This document shows positions 52,463-64,000 of a stretch of 64,000 nucleotides of DNA, piece by piece. A program made the position numbers and the translations under genes. The DNA is from Rosellinia necatrix (Eukaryota; Ascomycota; Sordariomycetes; Xylariales; Xylariaceae). How positions within the stretch are numbered: the first letter of the stretch is position 1; every line of letters begins with the position of its first letter. The stretch covers positions 3,038,001 through 3,102,000 of the forward strand of contig JAGYVD010000002.1 in the NCBI GenBank assembly GCA_021209875.1, in the 5' to 3' direction. A model generated the notes under the pieces. It was not told the origin of the DNA, did no database searches, and was given only the letters and a program-made list of their open reading frames with translations.

Positions 52463-54040
52463 AATCATTATATTTCGATTATTATGAGAACAATTAATTT
52501 AAATATATTTTTATATTGATTAATTAATATATTATTTTATGAAATAAAAACAAAGTGTTTAATATTTTTTATTTTAATTAAAAAACTAAATTATAATAAA
52601 AAACTAAAGAAACTTTTAATAACAATCAAAAACGTTCACATTAAAAGTTTGATATAAAATAAGATAAATTGTTTAATTAATAGATTTAATAAAAAGCCTT
52701 TAATTTAAGCTGGAATTTATATTATTAAATAAGCTAACAAAAAATAAAGACCATTTAATCTTAATATAAATAATTATATATTAATTTAAAGAAAAATAAT
52801 TATAAAAAGCTCATGCATTGTTTAATACCTTAGACTTTTTTATAATATAATCAAAGTTTAAAATCACTAATAATAATAATAATCCCTTGTAATTATATTT
52901 TAATTATTTGTTATTAAAATAAAAACGTAATAATTTAAATAATAAAATAATAAAGGTTAAAAAAACAGTTTGCATTTAAAAAAAATCAGGTTATTAGCAA
53001 TATATTATGAAAAACTATAACATTAACTAATTTAAAAAAAACAAAAATCAACAAGACCTAATATTTTGTTTAAAGTTTTAGAAACAGTAAAAATTTATGA
53101 AAAGATATTTATAAAAAATATTTAAATGCACTAGAACTTTTAAAACATTTAAAAAATTAATTTAAAGCTCCGAAAAATAATATATTAAATATAACATATA
53201 AAAATAAAAATAAAGGTATATAATAAAAATAATAAAACAAAAATAAACATCAATATAATAATAAATAAAAAAGGTTTGATAAAATAATATAAAAAACTTG
53301 TATAATAATTTCATAATATAATAGCTTGAAAAATATGATATAAAATTAAAAGTTAAAATACTTTTATTTTTTATAAAAAATATATTTAAAAACTTTATAT
53401 TTAAATATAAGCACAACTTGCAAAACAAACCTTTTTTTTTTTTTTAAAAGAATAGTTATAAATAATTAGCTGGCTCATTAAATACAGAGCATAAACTAAT
53501 ACTTATATTTTTATTAGATACTAGCATATAATATATATAAACTAGCTGTAGTACATATAAACTAAACCTATTTTATATATCTGCACTTAGTTAGAATTCT
53601 AGTAGGCTAAATTCCTTCTATTAACTTTTTTTTTCCTATATATACATTTTATATATAATATACCACTTATTACTAGAGCAACATTAAACAAATAATTAAA
53701 AAACTTGAAATTAAATAAAATATTTTAATTAATATATATTAAATTAAATAAAAACATTTATTGTTTCTTAATTTTAAACACGTCTAAAAAGCTTTATTTT
53801 ATTTAATTTAAATTATATATTAAAAAAGATTATCATATTTTATATTTTGTTTTATTTATCATATAAACTCTGGCGTTTTAACATTAATTATTTTAGTTTA
53901 TTAAAACAATTTTATAATAAATAATTTAAAACCTTAGTTTTATTATTTATAATTTATATAAGCCAACCAAAATTTTTAATATTATTTTATTTAATATATA
54001 CAAACTTTATTCTTAAATAAAAGATTCAAAATAGTTAACT
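52463..54040. other. A-rich degenerate tract
   Basis: No gene. An 88-codon minus frame at 53162-53428 is Tyr/Phe/Ile-rich and typical of chance ORFs in such DNA. Confidence 0.5.
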
Positions 54041-54044
54041 AGGA

Positions 54045-54235
54045 TATATTTGGGTGCTGTATGGTGATCTAGTAAAAATAGCAAATTACAGGTAGAAAGA
54101 AGGCCTGGCTATGCCGCTGAATGCTGGCTAGAAATAACCAGTGGGCTAGCCTTATCTAATCTATTGTGGGTCGGCTAGGCCCCGCAGGGCCCAGCCTAGC
54201 CGGCCTAGCCTAGGGTAGGGTAGGTCCTTCAAACA
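54045..54235. repeat. GC-rich palindromic island
   Basis: Has GGCTAGGC (54173-54180) pairing with GCCTAGCC (54194-54201) around CCCGCAGGG, plus GGCCTAGCCTAGGG. It shares TTATCTAATCT with the 52.4-kb island and GGTAGAAAGAA with the left part of the 38.65-kb island. Probably the end of a decayed LTR element. Confidence 0.5.
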
Positions 54236-54259
54236 CCCCTTACCTGTCTGTATCAATAG

Positions 54260-54492
54260 TGTTATGGCCCACAGCCAAGATGGCCCCTGATTAGCTCCCC
54301 AGCTAGGTAGGTGCAAGTGCGAGGTGGTGAATGTTGCAGGCCAGTCATGTAGTGAATAACCAGTGGTATGTATAAGTAGGAATTCAGGGTGTCAGCCCTA
54401 TATATAGCTTTTTTTTTTTAACTTTATTTTTTCTTTTTAATATATAGATATAGTAAGGCTTTGCTTTTAGTGCAGCTATTGCAGCTATTATA
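54260..54492 (+). mobile_element. Solo LTR, family 1 (copy 4), with target duplication
   Basis: 233 bp, TGTTATGGCCCACAGCC... to ...GCAGCTATTATA. Flanked by AATAG at 54255-54259 and 54493-54497. Shorter than its sisters because the DNA between GATGGCCCCTGATTAG and its homologue in the other copies lacks one GGCCTGGCGGCC segment. Confidence 0.9.
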
Positions 54493-54538
54493 AATAGCTT
54501 TAAAACTTCTTTTTTTATTTTATTTAATTTAATATATT

Positions 54539-54975
54539 TGTCACGATTAGTAGTTAAAGCATGGGAGCTTTTGTATTAATGCTATAAATAAAGATTCTAA
54601 GATATAAAAAAAAAGGAAAAAACAGGTAAAAGCTAGGTAAAAAGCTAGTAATTTATACTAGCTTTTTGCTGCAGCTAGAGCGGTATAAAATTATAGGTCT
54701 ACTGTATTTATTATAGTTTGCTTATACTAAGTTTATTTATTAATTGCTTATTAATGCAGTTAATAAATGCAAATAAATAAGGTTTTACTAGCGTAATATC
54801 TAGCTGTATAATAAAATAAATATAATAAATAACCGGTTAAGCAGCAATATAATAAATAGCTTTAATAAATATATATATTAACTAGTACTGCTAGCATTTA
54901 TATATAGGGTAAGTTTTATAAAATAAGTTGTTTTATTAAAAGATAAGCGGGCCAGGTTATTTTTAAGTTGTAATA
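54539..54975 (-). repeat. Left LTR of the 54.5-60.4 kb element
   Basis: Begins TGTCACGATTAGTAG and ends GGTTATTTTTAAGTTGTAATA, the transition-altered form of GTTGTGACA. It keeps GCGGGCCAGG, AACCGGTTAAGCAGC and CTGCAGCTAGAGCGG. The outer (left) end is the better-preserved part of this copy. If the element reads minus, this is the 3' LTR. Confidence 0.9.
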
Positions 54976-57900
54976 TTTTTTTTTTTTAAAAATAAAAGCT
55001 TTTTAAAGTTAAGTTTAGTTGTTTTAATATTGTTTTGTTTATTTTCTTTTTATTTTTTAACTAGCTGTTTTATTATTATTTTAATAATTTAATTTAAATT
55101 TATTTACTGCTGCTGTTTTAATTTAGTTTTTTAAATATATTAAAACTTCTGCGGAGTTTAAGTTTTTTTTATAAAACATGTTTAACTTTATTAATATATT
55201 TTTAAAGTTTTCTGCTAAATATTAAATATTATTTAGGTTACAATTTTTTTAAGCTTTTTAATATTATAAAGTTTTTTTTTTTACAGCTTTTAATTATTTT
55301 ATTTATTTAATTTTAAATTTTAGTTTTTATTAATTTTTTTAGTAGTAGTAAAAATTAATATTGTTATAAAAGCAGATTATTATTTGTTTTTTAAAGTTTG
55401 TTTATATAAAACAAGTTTTTTATTTAATAGTTTTTAATAAATCTAGCATATAATTATATATTTTTTTAATTATATTTTATAGTTTTAAATTTTATAATTT
55501 TAATTTAATTGTTAATATTTATATAAAAATCTTTTGTTTTTAAAAAAGTTTATTTTTATTTTAAAGTTTATTTGTTTTTTTGGTTAGCTTGTTTTTTTGT
55601 TTTATTTATGCTTTTATAACAGCTTAAAATATTTTATTTTAAACTTTTAAATTTGTTTAACCAGTTTTTTAGCTTTTTTTTTAAAAATTTATTATTTTTT
55701 TTTTTTTAAAAAGATCAATAGTTAAAACGTTTTTTAGTTTTATATTTGAAACTATTTTTAACAATAATATATTTATAGTTAAATGTTATATTATATTATA
55801 TATAAAATTAAATGCTAACAAAAATTATTTTAGTTGTTTTAATTTTTATTTATATAAAATTATAATTATTAGTTTAGTTTTTAATTTATAAATTTTATTA
55901 CTTTTTATAACTATAAATAATAAATGCTGCTTTATTTATATTTAATACTGGTTAGTTTATTAAATTTAGTTATAAATTTAAAACTAAATAGCTCGGCGTT
56001 ATTTAATATTTATATTTTAAATATTTTAAAAACAGTAAACTGCTTTAAAATATTAAATAGCTAATGTTTTTGCAGTATTTGTTTTTTTTAAATAAAATAA
56101 TTAATAACTTGTTAAATTTATTATTAAATGCTTATATATAATTATATTTCTTTTATTTTTAATATGTTTTTCCGGTTAATTATTATTATATTTTAGACTT
56201 TTTAAAAATTAGTATTAAATATAAGTCTTTAATTAATTTGTTTTTAATAATTTTATTTTTTAGTATTTATTATAGTTTTTAATATATTTTTAATATTTCA
56301 TTTTAAATAAAGCTAATAAAAATTCTGTTTTAACAGTTTAATTGTTTTGTTTTATTTAAAATAAGCAGTTGTAATTAATATATATGCTTTTTTAATTAAC
56401 GCAGTTTATAAATAAGTTTTTTTATTTAATGTTAATTTTAGTACTTATATGCAGCTTTAAAAGTTTTTAGATTTTATTTTTCGTTTTTTTTTATTAAATC
56501 TATTAAATTAAATCTATAAAAAAAGTTTTAACGTTTTAAATATTATTTTTTTAAATAAGTTATTTTAAAATAAGCTGTTTTAAAATAGATTTTTTAAATA
56601 TGTTTTGATTAAATATAATTTTTTTATTTTAATAAACATTTTTATTAAATGTTTTAAATTATATTATTATTATTATTAGTTATATTTAGTTTAAGTTAAT
56701 TATTATTATATTTTTTTTTGTTTTCTAAGCTTTTATAATAAATAAGTTAGCTGTTTTTATTATAAAGCGTTAGCTATTACGTCATTTCTTTTAGTTTATA
56801 TTAAAAATAATATTAAAGTTTAATAAAAGTCAGCTTATTATATTTATTTAATAAATAATATTTTTTGCTTAAAAATCTAAAAAGCTTAATAATTTATTAT
56901 TATAAAAAGCTAGTATTTTATAATTTTAAGCAGTAATATTTTAATATTTAAACAATTATTAAAAATTTTAGTTTTATATAAAATAAGCTTGTTTTAATAT
57001 AGTTATTATTTACAAAAATATTTTATTAGTTTTTATTTTTTATTTTATGATTTTAAAAATCATACTTTTAATAACGTTTTTAAAACGTTTGCTTTTATTT
57101 AAATAAATGCTTAATATTAATAAAAAGCTAGCACTAGTACTATATAAGCTAGTTTTTTATTTTTTAAAAGCTTTTTTAAGCTTTTTTTTTAAATAATACG
57201 TTTTTTTTAATAGTTAGTTTAATTATATAGCTATTTTACTAGTATAATATATAAATATTTATATAAAATTGCAAAAGTTAAAAGATAACTATATAGCTTT
57301 TAAATGTTTAAGTTTTTAAATTTTTAATTAATAATTGTTTTAATTTTAATAAAGTTAATATTAATTTTAATTTTAGTTTTATAACTATTTTTAAATAATT
57401 GATTTTTTAATGTTAAATTTAAATTTATTAATATTTTTTTAAAGCTGGCTTTATATAGCTAAAAGATTATTTTTTTAAATTATTTCTCGTGTTTTTTTTT
57501 TATTTTTAATTAAATAAAAACGTTGTTAGCATATATATTAATAAAATAGTTTAAAATTTTTAAGGTTATATATTAATAAAAACTTGCTATTAAGCTAGTT
57601 TTATTTTTAAATTAAACTGCAGACCTTTTATTAAAAAGTTTTTATTTAATTTAAAAATTATAAAATGTTTTAATTTTAAGTTTATTTATAAGCCGTAAAA
57701 GTTTTTATAATATTTAACTTTTATATTAAATAGTTTTTTAATATTAAAAGCTGTGCTTTATAAATTTAAAGCTAATATAATTTAATTTTTAAATATTAAT
57801 TTTTTAGTAATAATTTATATAAAAACGTTGTTTTTTAAATAAAGCTTTAATATAAATAAAACTTATACAGCGTTTAATTATATATTACGTTTTATAAAAT

Positions 57901-59927
57901 TTTATTATAAAATTAACCGCTAATTTTTTTTTAAAAATAAATATGATATTAATATTTTATATTTTAAAAGTTTATCTGCTAAGAGGTTATTTATTAGTTT
58001 TAATATAATGTTATAGCTTCGCTGGCTCAAAAAAATATATTTATTTTTTTTAAAGAAAAGACTTTTAAATAAACTAGTTTTAAAAATATTAGTTTAAAGA
58101 CTTTTTAATATATTTAAAGTTTTTGTTTTTAAAAAAAATATCTGTATTTTATTTTTATTTTTTATAAAAGCTTGGTTTAAAAATTTTATTTAAGTATATT
58201 ATTTTAATAAAAGTTATTTTAAACAAGTTTTTTATAATATAAATAAATAAATTTTTTTAATATAAATATATTAAATAGATTATATTTTTTTAATGTTTTT
58301 ATTTTAAATTGTTTAAATTTGCTATAAAATAGTTTTAATTATAGCTTTATTTTTTAACTATTAATTTTAAATCGTTTTAAAATTTAAATTTTTAAAATAT
58401 TTGTTTAATTTTTGATTTTTTTAGCGTTATTTTAAAAATAAAAAACGTTAAAAATTTTTAAAAATTAAATAATAGCTAATAAATATTTAGCTATAATTTT
58501 TATAGTTTTAAACTAAATAATTAAATTATTTATATAATTTAAATAAAGTTTTGTTTTTTATTTATTATAAACTAATTATTATTTTGCTTTAAAATGTACT
58601 ATTTAAAAGTTTTATGTTTAAATTATTAGTTATTAATTTTTAAAATAGCTTTTAGTTTATAGTTAGCTTGTCCGGCGATTTGTTTATAACAGTTTAAAAA
58701 ATTAATAGTTTTTTTTTTTAATTTTAACTTTTAATTATTTTTAAATTTAAATAGCAAATTTTATATTTATGATTAAAAATAGTTATATTTTAATATTATA
58801 TAATATTAAAGCTTTTATAGTTATTTTATTTATTTTGATTTAAATCTTTTATAAAAATAATAATAAATTTTTAAAGCTATAAACTTTAGCTAAAATAAAT
58901 AGTTGGGCTATTTTAAAAGCTTTAAAAGTTTTATTTATTTTTAAATTAAAACGATTATTAATAATAATATTAAAATTAACTTAAGTTAAAATAGCTTTTT
59001 AAAATAAGTTTTTTAATATAATTTATTTTATTTAATGTTTTTAAAGTAATTTTAGCCAATATAATTATAAATATTATATTTAAAATAAATTCTTTTTTTA
59101 TATATTTTAATTTTTTTTAAAAAGTTATTTTTTCTTTAAATAAGTTATAATAATCTTTTATTTTATTAAAAATTATTATAATTTTTTAAAGCTAAATTAA
59201 ATTATTTTTTTAATATAGGATTTTAATTTAAATTATAGTAATGAATAGCTAAAACTTAGAACATTTTTATTATATTTAACAATAAACAAGCAGTTAAGCT
59301 ATATTATATTTTTAATATTTTTTTAACGTTATTTTTTATAATATTAATTCAATATTTTATATAGCCTTTTTTAATAAAAAAAACCGTATTATTTTTTTTA
59401 AATTTATTAGCTATAGTTTAAAACTAAATATTAAATTTGTTTTATTTGCCGGTAAAAATTTTTAAAATTAAAGCTTAATTTTTTATTTTATTTTTATAGT
59501 TTAAATTAATGCCGTTAAAAAAAAAAAAGCAAATTTAAGCTAAACAGCTTGTTTAATAAATTAAAACTATATATTTTTAAAAACATTAGTTATAGTTAAT
59601 TTTTTAATTAAACCAATATTTTAATTAAATTATTTGTTTAAATAATTAATTTTATTCTTCATAGCTTAAATAATAGCTAAAAATTATTTATTAGTTTTTA
59701 TTTTAAACAACTATATTTTATTATCGTTTAAGAAATATTAATTTTATAGTTTAAGTTTAATAAAAATAGTTTTTATTTTTTAATTAAAAAATAATAAATA
59801 GTTTAGCAAAATATTCAAATTATTATATATATTATTTTTTATTTATTATTAATTATAATAAAAAATAAAAATAAAAAAGTTTTATAATTTATTAATTATT
59901 TAACAGCAAAAAATAATTTTCAAATAA

Positions 59928-60353
59928 TATTATTATTAATAATTAAAGCATAAAAGCTTTTAAATTAATATTATAAACAAAGATTTTAAAAAAAAAAAAA
60001 AAAAAAATAAAAACTAAATAAAAGCTAATAATTTATACTAGCTTTTACTGCAGCTAAAACCATATAAAATTATAAGTTTATTATATTTATTATAGTTTGC
60101 TTATTTTAAGTTTATTATTAATTATTTATTAATATAATTAATAAGTGCAAATAAATAAAGTTTTACTAGCGTAATACTTAATAATATCATAAAATAAATA
60201 TAATAAATAACCGGTTAAGCAGCAATATAATAAATAGCTATAGCAGGTATATGTATTAACTAGTGCTGCTAGCACTTATATGCGGGGTAAGCTTTATAGA
60301 ATAAGTTGTTTTATCGAGGGGTGAGCGGGCCTGGTTATCTCTCGGTTGTGACA
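59928..60353 (-). repeat. Right LTR of the 54.5-60.4 kb element
   Basis: Starts TATTATTATTAATAATTAAAGC, aligning with TGTCACGATTAGTAGTTAAAGC of the left copy by transitions at all but one difference. Its last 110 bp (AGTGCTGCTAGCACTTATATG and GAGGGGTGAGCGGGCC) are far less mutated than the rest. If the element reads minus, this is the 5' LTR and would hold the promoter; CATATAAG on that strand is TATA-like. Confidence 0.9.
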
Positions 60354-60892
60354 ATATTATTCTCATACAGCTGTTAAAAATTATTATAAAAATATTTTTA
60401 ATATTTTTTGAAAAATTGTAAGTTTAAATCTTTAGAATTTTATATTATAAATTAAACATTTTTAAAAATAAAATACAGAGTATGAAAATCTTTTTAATAC
60501 TAATTAATTTCACTACAACAAATATAATAATATAAAATACAAAGTTTTATTATTTTATATTAAAACTTTTAAAATTAAATAAATTATAAATTTAATTAAT
60601 ATTATTATATAAAAATAAATTAATTTAAACTAAAAATTATGTAATATATTAAATAATCATTTAAATAAAAATATTTTAACAAATAATTATTATATTAAAA
60701 ATATAAACCCAAAAATATTATATAACTTATAGCAACCTTAAATATAACATTTATATATATAAAACTAAAATAACAACATTTGATAATATTAATTCTAATC
60801 AGTTTAAATTAATCTTTTATATTTTAATTAAATTACTAAATATTTTTATAAAAATGCTAAAAAATATATAAATTGTTTATCTATATATAATA

Positions 60893-61162
60893 TGTAATAG
60901 CTGCAATAGCAGCAGTTGGAGCAGAGTCCAACTATACCTTTATATTAGAAAGAAAAACTAAGGTTGAGAAAAGAAGAGGACTCTATACAGGGCCGACAGC
61001 CAGAATTCCTACTTATATATACCACTGGCTATTCACTACATGACTGGCCTACCGCATTTACCACCTCGTACTTGTACCTATTTAGCCGGGGAACCAATCA
61101 GGGGCCGCCAGGCCACTTATTTGTCCAGCCAATCAGGGCTATCATGGCTGTGGGTCATGACA
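60893..61162 (-). mobile_element. Solo LTR, family 1 (copy 5), minus strand
   Basis: On the plus strand it runs from TGTAATAGCTGCAATAGC to GGCTGTGGGTCATGACA, 270 bp. Flanks are TAATA (60888-60892) and TAATG (61163-61167), a target duplication with one G/A difference. It has the complete CCAACTGCTGCTATTGC end on its own strand. A 95-codon frame across it is not a gene. Confidence 0.88.
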
Positions 61163-61284
61163 TAATGTCTGTCCTCTCTATTATATATTATATATTATAT
61201 TTAATATTTAAATTAAACATATATTTATTATACTTTCAGCTGCAGGCTTAGTTATATTAAAAGCAACTTATATTAACATCATTC

Positions 61285-61385
61285 TTTCTAGTAAGGATTA
61301 CTAGGGGTAGTGTAGTATTAAGTCTGTAAAAATGTAATGTAGATTAAATGGAGGCTTCTGGTCCCGCAGGGACTAGAAGCTTTTT
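61285..61385. repeat. GC-rich hairpin island
   Basis: Holds the stem GCTTCTGGTCCC / GGGACTAGAAGC with a GCA loop (61354-61380, one mismatch). GTCCCGCAGGGAC in its centre resembles the palindromes at 38729 and 54180. TAGATTAAATGG just before it is the inverse of the TATCTAATCT motif seen in those islands. Confidence 0.5.
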
Positions 61386-64000
61386 AAGCTAGGTTATTTT
61401 ATTTAAGCTATATAATTTTTATTTAGCTAGTTTTACTAGCTAAATAAAAAGCTTTTTTTTTTTTAATTATATTAAATACTAAAGCTATAATAAAGCGTTA
61501 TTATTTTTAATAATTATATAACTTTTTTTTTATTGTTTATAAAGTTAGCTATGGCTTTTTTTTAATTTTTTCAGCCTAAGTTTATTTTTTTTTCGATTTT
61601 AATATTTTTTAATTAATTTTTTAATATTACGTAATTATTACGCCGATTTTTATTAGTTGTTTTTATAATTATACTTTTTTTATTTAATAAAATAATTAAA
61701 TCTGTTTTTAGTACGGTTTATTTAATGTTTAAAAATTATTTTAATTTTAAATAAATTATTTTTTTTTAAGTTTTGTTTTTAAACATTAGGCTTAATGCTA
61801 GTATTTTTTAATAAAAGATTTTTTACTTATGTTTTTAAATAATAAATACACGATTAAAATAATAAAATAAATATGAAAAATCTTTAATAATTTTAACTTA
61901 TAAGCTAATTTATGAATTTTTGTTTTATTTTTATAGTTTTACATGTTATTAAAAGTATTTTTTAACAGCTTTTAAAAAATAATATTTTAAGTAACATTTT
62001 AAATATATTTTATTTTTATATTAAATTTTATTAATTTATATTTATTATTATTATATTATTTAATATATATTATTATAAAATTATAGCTAACATTATATTC
62101 TTATCAAAATGTTTTTATATAAATCAAATATTTTTAATAGTTATATTTATTTTTATATTAGCAAAAACTTTATTTAATTTAACTAATTAAAATTTAAAAA
62201 GCTTTTTATAAGCTAATAATTTAATAGGTTTTAAATATATTTTATTTAAATTTTATTATAAAATAGCTATATATTTATTTATTTACGGTTTAAATATATA
62301 TATATATAATACTAAATAATAATTTTATTATTTAATTTTTGGTTTAAATAATTTATTATTTTATAAATAATAAAAGTTATTATTAAAAGTTTTGCTTTTA
62401 TAGCTTTTAAAGCTTTGTTTAAAATTTAAAAATAAACTTGCGATTTTAATCAGAAATAATACTACTTAATATATTTTAATTAAATAATAAAAATTATTTA
62501 GTTAATATTTCTGCTTAATTTTTAACGGAGTATTTTTATTATTAAATATAAATAATAAACGTTTTAATATCACGTATATTATTATTATTAATATGTTATA
62601 ACTATTAAATTTTTTAATTATTATAATATAACTAAAAATAATATTTTAAATAAGCTTATAATAAAGTTTATTATAATTATTTTTATTAGTTTAATATTTT
62701 TAATTAAATAAATTAATAATTATTATATAGCATTTTTTATTAATATTATATAATTTATATTTATTATAAAAGTTTAAATATGTTTTTATTTTATAACTTT
62801 TAATTTAATTATATAAAGCTTTAATTTTTTATTATATATTATTTATTAAAATAATGCTTATTATTATTTATTATTATTAAAAATTTAATCATTTATTTTT
62901 AAATATATATAATTAATACTTATTTTTTAGTTAACGTTATATAATAAATTATTTATAATTATAAAAAATATTTAAGTTTAAAAAATTTGCAACGTTTTTA
63001 TTGTTTTTACAGATTATTTTTAGAAATTTTTAATATTTAAGATTTTTAACGTAATCTGTTATAATTTTAGCTTTTATTATTTTTTTATTATTAGTTCTAA
63101 ATATATTATTTATACGTTGTTTAGTACTAATTTTTATTTGTTTAAACTATTTTTTTTAATATTTATTAAGTTAATAATATTTTTAATTAATTAAATATAT
63201 TTAAAACAAAGTTTAGCTTGTTTAATATATAATATATTTATAATCTGTATTATAATAAATATATAAACGTATTAATAAAATGTTTATTTATATAGTTTAT
63301 AAATTTATTATTAAATAATTAATAAAAAACTATTGAATTAATTAAAGTTTTAATTATAATTTATAAACGTTAATATATTAAAATTATATAAGCTATTTTT
63401 AGTTCTGAAAATTTATATTTTATTTTTAATTATAAGATATAGCAGCTTAAAAATATTACCAGTAATATTTATATATTTAAAATTATTAATCTTAATGTTT
63501 ATATATATTTATTTTTAATATAAAATAATATTATTTTAAAGCGTTTTTTAATAAACTATTTATTTATATATATAATATTTTTACAAGATTATAATAATAA
63601 AATATAATATATAAACAGATTAAGTTTTAAAAGTTTTAAATAATTTTGTTTTAGTTATAATTAGTTTAAAATATATAAACTAATAATATATTTAACACTT
63701 GTTAGAATTATTAATTTTATATTGTTTTATTTTATATTTTATAATAGTTTTATAACTTTAGCATACTATAATAATAATATATAAAAAATCTTATATTTTT
63801 AAATATTGCTTTAAAATTTTTAACTAATTTAAAAATCTAAAGTTTTTAAATACTGCGAGCTGTCTCCTTATTACTAATACATTTAAAACGTTTATTTAAA
63901 AGCTTAAAGTTTTATAAAAAAATATATAATAAAGGTTTTTTTTAAAAATAAAAAAAATCTTTTTTATTAAACAATATAAAAATATTACGTAAATAAGCTA
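61386..64000. other. T-rich degenerate tract to the window end
   Basis: AT-rich, plus strand T-rich, no ORF or resolved repeat. The AT-rich block continues beyond the window. Confidence 0.5.

Larger units (their letters stand above)
54539..60353 (-). mobile_element. Full-length, RIP-degraded LTR retrotransposon
   Basis: 5815 bp. Outer ends are TGTCAC (54539) and GTGACA (60353), flanked by the 5-bp duplication ATATT (54534-54538 and 60354-60358). Two direct repeats of 437 and 426 bp lie at the ends. The ~4.95-kb interior fits a gag-pol unit but has no surviving ORF, so class (Gypsy or Copia) cannot be read. Twelve T directly inside the left repeat read as a polypurine tract on the minus strand, so the element is most likely oriented minus. 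LTRs differ mainly by C/T and G/A transitions. The insertion is 41 bp right of the duplication that borders the solo LTR at 54260-54492. Confidence 0.9.
19140..64000. other. RIP-like AT-rich repeat block (heterochromatin)
   Basis: From about 19,140 the base composition turns to very high A+T, rich in TA dinucleotides, up to the window end, with no interpretable ORF longer than ~95 codons. Where two copies of a repeat can be compared, most differences are C/T or G/A transitions. That is the signature of repeat-induced point mutation, which acts on duplicated DNA during the fungal sexual cycle and usually leads to DNA methylation and H3K9me3. Short GC-richer islands mark pieces of transposons that were mutated less. 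Stretches with no entry of their own contain only degenerate AT-rich sequence. Confidence 0.9.

Noticed and set aside
60964..61251. 95-codon plus-strand ORF in the AT-rich block
   Set aside because: It lies across the family-1 solo LTR, read antisense; the corresponding frames in the other copies are broken.
61354..61380. Intrinsic terminator (GC hairpin followed by T-rich DNA)
   Set aside because: Bacterial-type terminators do not apply in fungal nuclear DNA; it belongs to the palindrome-bearing islands.
19140..64000. Mitochondrial DNA or contaminant as source of the AT-rich sequence
   Set aside because: It joins nuclear genes without a break, contains LTRs with target duplications, and differences between copies are RIP-like transitions. 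No mitochondrial gene or rRNA segment seen.

Overview
The window comes from the nuclear genome of a filamentous ascomycete (Pezizomycotina, most likely a Sordariomycete). The genes have short introns (50-97 nt) with GT...CTAAC/CTGAC...AG signals. The proteins read as fungal orthologues of Yak1, Pub1 and an Opy1-like protein. A long block of AT-rich DNA looks mutated by RIP (repeat-induced point mutation). I could not fix the genus.

Region 1 (1 to ~19,140) is normal-GC euchromatin with five genes, all rebuilt here as spliced models. They are a Yak1/DYRK kinase (minus, 3' end off the window), a Pub1/TIA1-type three-RRM RNA-binding protein (minus), a low-complexity protein that may be a Mediator tail subunit (plus), a secreted GH5 glycoside hydrolase (minus) and a double-PH-domain Opy1-like protein (minus). 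Intergenic gaps are long (1.9-4 kb). Two of them are full of short TACCTAGGTA-type repeats, and several other simple or tandem repeats lie in likely promoters and leaders. Yak1 (stress and nutrient kinase) and Pub1 (stress-granule RNA binding) could act in related responses, but nothing here shows a functional cluster.

Region 2 (~19,140 to 64,000) is an abrupt change to AT-rich DNA with no credible gene. It is a graveyard of transposable elements whose differences between copies are largely C/T and G/A transitions. I could resolve: a foldback element with 37-bp perfect arms at the boundary; a small TIR element family (112-bp and ~360-bp versions); five copies of a ~230-275 bp solo LTR family, two with perfect 5-bp target duplications and one with a near-perfect one; a second LTR-like family with five copies, two of which may bound an element at 22,727-27,908; and a full-length degenerate LTR retrotransposon at 54,539-60,353 with TGTCAC...GTGACA ends and a perfect ATATT duplication. 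There are also inverted GC-richer repeats at 21.5-22.0 and 38.3-38.9 kb and several palindrome-bearing GC islands.

The AT-rich block could be a RIP'd heterochromatin island, a pericentromere or a subtelomere. The sequence alone does not decide. I saw no sign of a new protein-coding system; the most informative content is the architecture of the heterochromatin and its boundary.
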